NCBI GenBank assembly: GCA_025360395.1
Contig: JANYCH010000397.1
Span: forward strand, 1-16,152
DNA length: 16,152 nt
Origin: Cytophagales bacterium
GTDB lineage: Bacteria > Bacteroidota > Bacteroidia > Cytophagales > UBA9547
Reading direction: 5' to 3'
Of the stretch, positions 7,519 to 13,732 are shown piece by piece. Each line of letters begins with the position of its first letter. Position 1 is the stretch's first letter. The notes beneath the pieces were generated by a model. The model was given only the letters and a program-made list of their open reading frames with translations, ran no database searches and was not told the DNA's origin. A program made the translations under genes and the position numbers.

Positions 7519-9867
7519 ATGAAAAAGATTGTTATCGCATGCCTTTCTATAATTGTGTTGAATGGCTGTAAATCTGGAAAACAACCATCCACGGCAAAGC
7601 TTTCGCCAGAAACAAGCCCTACTTTAATTACGCTCGGAAATACTCAAGTTAAAACCAACGAGTTCCGGTATGTTTACAACAAAAACAATGGTAGTGCAAC
7701 CGATGCCTATACTGAGAAAAGCCTACGTGACTATTTAGAACTTTACACGAATTTCCGTTTGAAAATCCTGGAAGCAGAAGCAGGAGGAAGAGATACTTTA
7801 AAAGATTTTAAAACTGAACTTGAAGGTTACCGCAAACAGCTTGCTGCTCCCTACCTTACGGAAAAAGGTGTGACTGAGCAACTTGTAAAGGAAGCTTATG
7901 AAAGAATGAAAGAAGAAGTGAATGCTTCTCATATTTTGTTAAACGTTAGCCCCGATGCGGAGCCAAAAGATACTTTGGTTGCCTATAATAAATTGATTGA
8001 ATATAGAAAAAGGGCTTTGGCTGGTGAGAGTTTTGATTCTTTGGCAAAAAAATATTCTGAAGACCCTTCTGCTAAACAAAACAATGGCAAATTGGGCTAT
8101 TTTACAGCCATGCAAATGGTTTACCCCTTTGAAGATGCAGCATTTAAAACTGCAACTGGGTCTGTTTCAATGCCAGTCAGGACCAGGTTTGGTTACCACA
8201 TTTTGAAAGTTAACGGTCGCAGGCCTTCAAGAGGTGAAGTTAAAGTTGCACATATTATGATCAGGGCCGGAGAAGGAATTTCAAAAGAAGATTCTCTGGC
8301 TGCAAAACAAAAATCCGATGAAATTTACAGCAAACTGAAAGCTGGTGAAAAATGGAATGAACTGTGTGAGCAATTTTCTGACGATTTTAATACTAAATCA
8401 AATGGTGGTGAATTACAAGCTTTCGCTTCAAACCAGTTAGGTGTGCCAGCTTTTGAAGATGCTGCGTTTGCATTGGCAAAACCTGGCGATATAAGCAAAC
8501 CTGTTAAAAGCCCTTATGGATACCATATTATTAAACTTATTGAAAAAACCCCTTTAAAACCTTTTACAGAATTAGAGTCGGGGCTTAAAACGAAAGTACA
8601 AAGGGATTCCCGGTCTGATTTAAATAAAACAATATTCTTGCAGAAGAGAAAAGCTGAATATAAATACACCGAAAATGCAGCAGTATTAAATCAGGTTTAT
8701 GCAGCAGCGGACACAAATGTTGCCAATGGTACTTTTAATTATAAACTTGAAAATCCACTTTTAAAACAATCAGTTTTTACTATTGACGGCAAACCTTATA
8801 CAGTTAAAAGTTTCTATGATTACATCAAAGAAAACCAGAAGCCTAAAAAGGGAATGACCCCTTCTGCTGCAATGCGCAATCAATTGAAAGCTTTTGCAGA
8901 TAAGTCAGTTATGGATTATGAGGAAAGCCAGCTTTCAAGAAAATACGAAGATTACAGAATGCTTTATAAAGAATACCGCGATGGAATTTTGCTTTTCTCT
9001 TTGATGGATGAAAAAGTTTGGACCAAAGCAGTGAACGATACTTTAGGATTAAAAAACTTCTATGAGCAAAACAAAGCCAATTATCAATGGAAGAAAAGGA
9101 ACGATGCTATTGTGCTTAATGCAGCTGATGAAGCAACATTGAAAAAAGCTGTGGCAAATATCAAATCGTCTAACATATTTCCTGTGAAGGAGCCAGCTTT
9201 TGATACTTTAGCTTTTGAAAAAAGCAAAACCGGCATTGCCAAAGAAATGCAATTAACCCTTAACCGTGTGGCAAATGCTATAAGAAGGGACAAATCGCTT
9301 TTAGTGAAGGCAACTGCATATCAAGACCAAACTGATGTTTTTGGTACTGTGAGGTTAGACAGTGTAATGGCTTACCTGAAAGCAAAAAATGTAAACATGG
9401 CACAAGTGCAAAGAGATTCTAAACTTGTTCAGGACATAAATTATCTCGTCACCAAGTCAGTAAAGAAATCTAAGAAAACCACTACAGAGAAGAAATCGAA
9501 TCCTCTGTCAGGCAAAATGACTTTTACCGTTTACAGTACGTCTCCTAAGGTTATTGAAAAAACATATAATGCAGAAAAGCCATTGACTCTTGAAGTTTCT
9601 GCCGGCAAATTCCAGGCTGGTGAAAATGCATTATTGGATTCTCTTGAATGGAAAACCGGTGAAATGAACTTCAAAAAAGGAAACAGGTTCATTTACATTA
9701 TTTCAAAAGAGCTGTTGCCTCCTACAACCAAAACCCTGGACGAAAGCAGAGGACAAGTAATCTCTGATTATCAGAATTTCCTTGAAAAAGAATGGATTAA
9801 AACCCTTCGCACAAAATATCCGGTTTCTGTAAACGAAGAAGAATTTAAAAAGCTTGTTAAAAAATAG
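7519..9867 (+). CDS. Lipoprotein peptidyl-prolyl isomerase with two parvulin domains
   Basis: The 782-residue precursor begins with a lipoprotein signal, MKKIVIACLSIIVLNGC, with the lipidated cysteine at residue 17. The residues after it (KSGK) are not acidic, so it probably stays on the periplasmic face of the outer membrane. Two parvulin (PpiC/rotamase) domains follow: about 134-234 (NASHILL, SEDPSAKQNNGKLGYF, TRFGYHILKV) and about 240-343 (VAHIMIR, SNGGELQAF, SPYGYHIIKL). The rest, about 430 residues, has no domain I recognise and includes a lysine-rich stretch around residue 650. By family knowledge it should catalyse prolyl cis-trans isomerisation and chaperone exported or outer-membrane proteins. 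It is the first of three related genes on this strand; a strong hairpin lies 25 bases after its stop. Confidence 0.9.
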   Translation: MKKIVIACLSIIVLNGCKSGKQPSTAKLSPETSPTLITLGNTQVKTNEFRYVYNKNNGSATDAYTEKSLRDYLELYTNFRLKILEAEAGGRDTLKDFKTELEGYRKQLAAPYLTEKGVTEQLVKEAYERMKEEVNASHILLNVSPDAEPKDTLVAYNKLIEYRKRALAGESFDSLAKKYSEDPSAKQNNGKLGYFTAMQMVYPFEDAAFKTATGSVSMPVRTRFGYHILKVNGRRPSRGEVKVAHIMIRAGEGISKEDSLAAKQKSDEIYSKLKAGEKWNELCEQFSDDFNTKSNGGELQAFASNQLGVPAFEDAAFALAKPGDISKPVKSPYGYHIIKLIEKTPLKPFTELESGLKTKVQRDSRSDLNKTIFLQKRKAEYKYTENAAVLNQVYAAADTNVANGTFNYKLENPLLKQSVFTIDGKPYTVKSFYDYIKENQKPKKGMTPSAAMRNQLKAFADKSVMDYEESQLSRKYEDYRMLYKEYRDGILLFSLMDEKVWTKAVNDTLGLKNFYEQNKANYQWKKRNDAIVLNAADEATLKKAVANIKSSNIFPVKEPAFDTLAFEKSKTGIAKEMQLTLNRVANAIRRDKSLLVKATAYQDQTDVFGTVRLDSVMAYLKAKNVNMAQVQRDSKLVQDINYLVTKSVKKSKKTTTEKKSNPLSGKMTFTVYSTSPKVIEKTYNAEKPLTLEVSAGKFQAGENALLDSLEWKTGEMNFKKGNRFIYIISKELLPPTTKTLDESRGQVISDYQNFLEKEWIKTLRTKYPVSVNEEEFKKLVKK

Positions 9868-9892
9868 TATTTCCCACAGGATTTCAAAGGTT

Positions 9893-9925
9893 CATAACCC
9901 TTGCCGGACAATGGCAAGGGTTATG
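9893..9925 (+). promoter_or_regulatory. Perfect 13-bp hairpin with T-rich tail over the next gene's start
   Basis: CATAACCCTTGCC (9893-9905) is the exact reverse complement of GGCAAGGGTTATG (9913-9925), with a 7-base loop GGACAAT. It is followed at once by TTATTTTTT (9926-9934), the layout of an intrinsic terminator. It lies 25 bases after the stop of the first parvulin gene, and both plausible start codons of the next gene (9911 and 9923) fall inside it. It could end or attenuate the transcript, hide the start codon, or set the ratio of the operon's proteins. Confidence 0.75.
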
Positions 9926-10762
9926 TTATTTTTTACCATTCTTTGTCTTCAAAGTGGTTGTAAGCAGCCTTCTGATAAAGTCAATAAAGATCAGGATGGC
10001 TCCGACAGGAAGATTGCAAGGGTATTCGACCGTGATATTTACCTTTCTGAATTAGCGCCTTATATTTCAAAGGACAGCACATTTATGGCTTCTGCCTATA
10101 TCAATAAAATAGTCCAGGAAGAAGTAATTGTAAAAAAGGCCAATGAAAAAGGTTTGGCATCGGAAGAAATAGAGTCCAGGGTCAATCAGTTCAGGAATTC
10201 ATTGATGATGATTGAGTTTCGGAATGATTATCTAAAGAACAATATTGACACCAACATCAGCGAAATTGATTTGAAAACATACTACGAACAAAATTCAAAA
10301 AACTTTATTCTGCCTGAAGATATATTTAAAGGATATTTTATTCAAATACCGTTAAATACTCCAAGAATTGAAAAACTAAAACAATTGATAGAGAGCAAAA
10401 AGCCCATTGATTTTCAGGAATTAAAAAGCTTTTGCCTCCGCTATGCCAACTTTTTTATCATAAATACATACAATTGGACAAGGTTTCCTCATAACCCTGA
10501 AACAATTAAAAATATTTCCGCACAAAATATTTTAGAATTTATGAGGTCAAGACAAGTAATTACTCACCAAAAGGAAGATCATTTGTATCTTGTGCGATTA
10601 TTTGATTATAAACACGCTGGCCTGGCAAGTCCTTTTGAATATTGTAAGCAGGAAATAAGAATGCTTGTATTGAACAAAAGAAAAATGCAAACCTGGTCAA
10701 AATACACTGAAAATTTGCTTAGAGAAGCCAAGTCAAATAATAACGTAGAAATATATAAATAA
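9911..10762 (+). CDS. SurA-like lipoprotein without a recognisable parvulin active domain
   Basis: The longest frame begins at a TTG (9854) inside the preceding gene, but the ATG at 9911 gives a proper lipoprotein signal, MARVMLFFTILCLQSGC, with lipobox LQSGC and cysteine 17, so I choose it (283 residues); the ATG at 9923 would serve nearly as well. The mature part resembles the helical SurA N-terminal chaperone region (about 34-135, with FDRDIYLSELAPYIS and a long helical segment) and a C-terminal SurA-like helix (235-283). The middle, where a parvulin domain should be, lacks the GG-LG, F-x-A and fGyHii signatures. It therefore looks like a chaperone subunit with a decayed isomerase domain. 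It lies one base before the SurA-like gene, implying co-translation. Its start is buried in the 13-bp hairpin. Confidence 0.75.
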   Translation: MARVMLFFTILCLQSGCKQPSDKVNKDQDGSDRKIARVFDRDIYLSELAPYISKDSTFMASAYINKIVQEEVIVKKANEKGLASEEIESRVNQFRNSLMMIEFRNDYLKNNIDTNISEIDLKTYYEQNSKNFILPEDIFKGYFIQIPLNTPRIEKLKQLIESKKPIDFQELKSFCLRYANFFIINTYNWTRFPHNPETIKNISAQNILEFMRSRQVITHQKEDHLYLVRLFDYKHAGLASPFEYCKQEIRMLVLNKRKMQTWSKYTENLLREAKSNNNVEIYK

Positions 10763-10763
10763 C

Positions 10764-12086
10764 ATGTCAGTCCGGTTCCTAATTTATTTAACTTTTTTAA
10801 GTGGCATTCTCAATGCCCAATCAATGCTGATTGATAAAATCATTGCCAAAGTAGATAACCAGATATTATTACAGTCAGAATTAGAACTCGCTACCAAACA
10901 ATTCCTTGCAGAAACCAGGTATACCGAAACGAATGTTCAATGCCAGGTACTTGAAACACTTATCATCAATAAATTATTGCTTGCAAAGGCAGACATTGAC
11001 TCTGTTACTGTAGATGATAAAACAGTAGATGAGCAGCTTGACAGAAGAATGGAATATTTTGTATCAAGCATAGGCTCAGAAAAAAAGCTTGAAGATTATT
11101 ATAACAAAAAGATAGGCGAACTAAAAAGCGATCTGAGAAGGCAGGTTAAAGAACAATTGATTGTTCAAAAAATGCAGGACCAAATCACCAAAAAACTGAA
11201 AGTAACACCAGGAGAAGTAAAAAAATTCTTTAACAACATTCCTGATGATAGTTTGCCCTTTTACTCTAAAGAAGTTGAAGTTGGCCAGATAGTTAAAATC
11301 CCTACAGTAAATAGAAAACAATTATTAGAGGCAAAATCTAAACTTCAAGGTCTCCGTGACCGCATTATGAATGGTGAGAACTTTGAGACTCTTGCAAGGG
11401 AGTATTCTGAAGAACCAGCAGCAAGGAATACCGGGGGAAATTTAGGATTTCAAAGAAGCGAGGACCTTGACCAAACATTTGTTGGTGCCGCACTTAAATT
11501 AAAACCAGGGGAAATTTCCGGAATTGTTGAAACGCAATTTGGTCTGCACATTATCCAGATGATAGAAAGGCGCGGCAGTGAATTCAATTCCCGCCATATC
11601 CTGATAAAACCGGCAAGCAGTAAACTTGACTTAATAGAGTCTTCCAGATTTTTAGATAGCTTACGGTCCAGGATAATGATGGACAGTATCTCTTTTGAAT
11701 TGGCAGCAAAAAAATATTCAGACGATAAATACAGCTCTTCCTCTGGTGGAATGTTTGTAAACCAACAGGATAACAGTTCCAGAATTGCAGTCGAAAATCT
11801 CGATCCGGTGGTATTTTTTATAATCGATACAATGGAAGTTAATCAGATTTCTTCTCCCATAGCATTCAGGATGCCCGACGGAAAAGATGCCTCACGTCTG
11901 ATTTGGTTTAAGTCTAAAGTAGATGCCCATAAGGCAAGTTACAAACAGGATTATCAGAAAATTTATTCTGCTACATTAGAAGAAAAGAAGGCGAAAGCTG
12001 TTAATGATTGGTTTGAAAAAGCCAAGCATGAGGTTTTTATTGAAATAAAGCCAGAATATTCCACTTGCAGGGTTTTAGTGGATTAA
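10764..12086 (+). CDS. SurA-like periplasmic peptidyl-prolyl isomerase
   Basis: The 440-residue precursor has a signal peptide (about 1-19, ending LNAQS) with no lipobox, so it should be a soluble periplasmic protein. The SurA N-terminal chaperone motif follows at 22-40 (DKIIAKVDNQILLQSEL), then a helical region. Two parvulin domains come next: about 170-270 (GQIVKIP, YSEEPAARNTGGNLGF, TQFGLHIIQMIER) is complete, while about 274-385 (SRHILIKP, YSDD, SSSGGMF) is recognisable but more diverged. SurA assists folding and delivery of outer-membrane proteins to the BAM complex. It starts one base after the preceding lipoprotein gene. With the two upstream genes it forms a three-part foldase set spread between membrane-anchored and soluble forms. 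The division of labour among the three is inference. Confidence 0.9.
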   Translation: MSVRFLIYLTFLSGILNAQSMLIDKIIAKVDNQILLQSELELATKQFLAETRYTETNVQCQVLETLIINKLLLAKADIDSVTVDDKTVDEQLDRRMEYFVSSIGSEKKLEDYYNKKIGELKSDLRRQVKEQLIVQKMQDQITKKLKVTPGEVKKFFNNIPDDSLPFYSKEVEVGQIVKIPTVNRKQLLEAKSKLQGLRDRIMNGENFETLAREYSEEPAARNTGGNLGFQRSEDLDQTFVGAALKLKPGEISGIVETQFGLHIIQMIERRGSEFNSRHILIKPASSKLDLIESSRFLDSLRSRIMMDSISFELAAKKYSDDKYSSSSGGMFVNQQDNSSRIAVENLDPVVFFIIDTMEVNQISSPIAFRMPDGKDASRLIWFKSKVDAHKASYKQDYQKIYSATLEEKKAKAVNDWFEKAKHEVFIEIKPEYSTCRVLVD

Positions 12087-12115
12087 AAAGAACTCAGAAA
12101 TGAAATCTTAATAAT

Positions 12116-12140
12116 TATCTGATCATTAAAAGGTCAGATG
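12116..12140 (+). terminator. Hairpin between the surA-like gene and era
   Basis: ATCTGATC (12117-12124) pairs with GGTCAGAT (12132-12139), eight pairs including one G-U, around a 7-base loop ATTAAAA; one more wobble pair extends it. No long T-run follows, so it would be a weak terminator. It could equally be a structured leader for era, which starts 32 bases further on. Confidence 0.3.
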
Positions 12141-12171
12141 TAATCCTGAATTTCTTCAACATCAATTCAAT

Positions 12172-13068
12172 ATGTCAGAATTAAACCCAAAAGATTTCAA
12201 AGCAGGTTTTGTAAATATAATCGGCAGACCAAATGTTGGTAAGTCTACCCTGGTGAATGCTTTGATGGGTGAAAAGCTTTCAATTGTAACTTCAAAAGCA
12301 CAGACAACCCGTCACAGGATTATGGGAATCTGGAACGAGCCTAACTTTCAGGTAGCGTATTCTGATACACCCGGTATTTTAAAACCTGCCTATCAATTGC
12401 ACCAGGCGATGATGGACTTTGTGACAGGAAGCCTGGAAGATGCAGATTTACTTTTGTTTGTTGCAGATATATTTGAAAGGGAAATTGACGAAACTATCTT
12501 GAAAAGAATAAACAGGGTTGAAGTGCCATTAATCCTGGTTATAAATAAAACCGACCTTGTAAAGGCAAATGAAGTAGAAGAAACCCGCTTACACTGGTAC
12601 AGTAAACTGAGGCCAAAAGCGTGTTTCGAGATTTCAGCCTTAAACAAAACTGGTCTTACGGAATTAAAGGAGGCCATAGTAGAATATATTCCCGTTCACC
12701 CACCTTATTTTGATACGGAAGAATACACCAACAGGACCGAAAGGTTTTTTGCTTCTGAAATATTAAGAGAAAAAATCTTTCTCCTTTACAAAGAAGAAGT
12801 GCCGTATTGCAGCGAGGTGATAATTCAAGGTTTTAAAGAAAAAGAAGACATCATAGTAATTTCCTGCCTGATAATAGTAGAAAGGGATACTCAAAAGGGA
12901 ATTATAATAGGAAAAAACGGGGATTCTATCAAAAAATTAGGAATAATGGCCCGTAAAGACCTTGAACTATTTTTTAATAAAAAAGTGTTTTTAGAACAAT
13001 CGGTAAAGGTGGAGCCTGATTGGAGAAGTAAATCAAATGTTTTGAATAGATTAGGATATCAGGGATAA
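12172..13068 (+). CDS. era: GTPase Era, 30S ribosome assembly factor
   Basis: All expected parts are present in 298 residues, the normal length. The GTPase domain has G1 GRPNVGKS (18-25), the switch I threonines TTRHR (45-49), G3 DTPG (65-68), G4 NKTD (125-128) and G5 SAL (155-157). The C-terminal KH domain contains VPYCSEVIIQGF and the GIIIGKNG loop (243-250). Era binds the 3' end of 16S rRNA, near the anti-Shine-Dalgarno region, during late 30S maturation and couples it to GTP hydrolysis at the membrane-associated pool of ribosomes. In many bacteria era lies with rnc or recO; here it follows a surA-like gene and precedes a toxin-antitoxin pair, so the surroundings do not follow that arrangement. 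Confidence 0.97.
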   Translation: MSELNPKDFKAGFVNIIGRPNVGKSTLVNALMGEKLSIVTSKAQTTRHRIMGIWNEPNFQVAYSDTPGILKPAYQLHQAMMDFVTGSLEDADLLLFVADIFEREIDETILKRINRVEVPLILVINKTDLVKANEVEETRLHWYSKLRPKACFEISALNKTGLTELKEAIVEYIPVHPPYFDTEEYTNRTERFFASEILREKIFLLYKEEVPYCSEVIIQGFKEKEDIIVISCLIIVERDTQKGIIIGKNGDSIKKLGIMARKDLELFFNKKVFLEQSVKVEPDWRSKSNVLNRLGYQG

Positions 13069-13110
13069 AACTGAGGAATAATACTTGTAACTTTATGTAT
13101 AGGATCTGTT

Positions 13111-13311
13111 ATGGAGCTAATAATTAAAAATATTAATAACCCTGCTGATAAAAACTTGATTATAAGTCTGGCAAAAAGGTTAGGATTGGTAGCGTTTGAA
13201 TCTCAGGAAATACAGAGAAATAAAAGGCAGGCAGGTGCCTTAAAGGGCATGTTAGTTTCTATGTCGGAAGATTTTGATGCTCCATTAGACGAATTCAAAG
13301 ACTATATGTAA
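13111..13311 (+). CDS. Antitoxin of a type II module (DUF2281-like)
   Basis: This 66-residue protein ends in GALKGMLVSMSEDFDAPLDE followed by FKDYM. The 'KGm-xx-MSeDFDaPLddFkdYM' tail is the signature of the small DUF2281-type antitoxins that pair with PIN toxins. The C-terminal tail is thought to lie in the toxin's active site, while the N-terminal part (MELIIKNIN...) should dimerise or bind DNA. It is two bases from the PIN-domain gene downstream, the usual order of antitoxin before toxin. Such pairs normally repress their own promoter; the 42-base gap after era contains TAACTTTA (13088-13095), one mismatch from the -7 pattern, which could be that promoter. No clear operator palindrome was seen. 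Confidence 0.82.
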   Translation: MELIIKNINNPADKNLIISLAKRLGLVAFESQEIQRNKRQAGALKGMLVSMSEDFDAPLDEFKDYM

Positions 13312-13313
13312 AT

Positions 13314-13691
13314 ATGTACCTTCTTGATTCGCATACACTTATTTGGTTTCTAGAGAATGATTCCAGATTATCTAAAAAATCAAAAGCTTTGATTGAATGT
13401 GACAGTGAAGTTTTTGTAAGTATTGTTTCTTTATGGGAGATCAACATTAAATTAAATATTGGTAAAATTAATTTATCTGTAACGCTTCATACTATTGTTG
13501 AAAAACTGGCAACGCTTTCTATCTCCATTCTTCCCTTAACTTTTGAACACATTTTAGGTTTAAATACATTGCCGTTTCATCACAAAGATCCTTTTGATAG
13601 ATTATTAATTTCTCAATCAATTATTGAGGATCTGATAATAATCAGTAAGGATGAAAATTTCAAACTTTATCCTACACAAGTAGTTTGGTAG
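13314..13691 (+). CDS. PIN-domain toxin, VapC-like ribonuclease
   Basis: The 125-residue protein is a full-length PIN domain. The acidic residues that hold the metal ions are in place: D5 in YLLDSHTLIWF, E42 in SLWEI, D92 and D95 in HHKDPFDRLL, and D113 in ISKDENF. The pattern 'LLDTHtliW ... iSlWEi ... HkDPFDRlLiaQ' marks the subgroup that often pairs with DUF2281 antitoxins. VapC-type toxins cleave RNA, commonly initiator tRNA or the rRNA sarcin-ricin loop, and are held inactive by their antitoxin; the target here is unknown. The gene starts two bases after the antitoxin stop and ends 41 bases before uvrA, so it looks intact and functional. Confidence 0.9.
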   Translation: MYLLDSHTLIWFLENDSRLSKKSKALIECDSEVFVSIVSLWEINIKLNIGKINLSVTLHTIVEKLATLSISILPLTFEHILGLNTLPFHHKDPFDRLLISQSIIEDLIIISKDENFKLYPTQVVW

Positions 13692-13732
13692 AAAATATTA
13701 ATTCCCATAAATTGACACCCAAAGAAATAGTA

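Noticed and set aside
7407..7571. 54-codon plus-strand open frame starting at ATG 7407 and overlapping the start of the first parvulin gene
   Set aside because: It runs into the lipoprotein signal region in another frame, its peptide resembles nothing, and the parvulin start is well supported. A chance frame is more likely.
9854..9910. N-terminal extension of the middle foldase gene from the TTG at 9854
   Set aside because: It would put 19 residues before a good lipoprotein signal and overlap the preceding gene; ATG 9911 gives a standard signal peptide with the cysteine at 17.
13692..13732. N-terminal extension of UvrA using the TTG at 13712 or the open frame from the toxin gene
   Set aside because: The frame is open by chance upstream; ATG 13733 leads straight into the conserved UvrA N-terminus.
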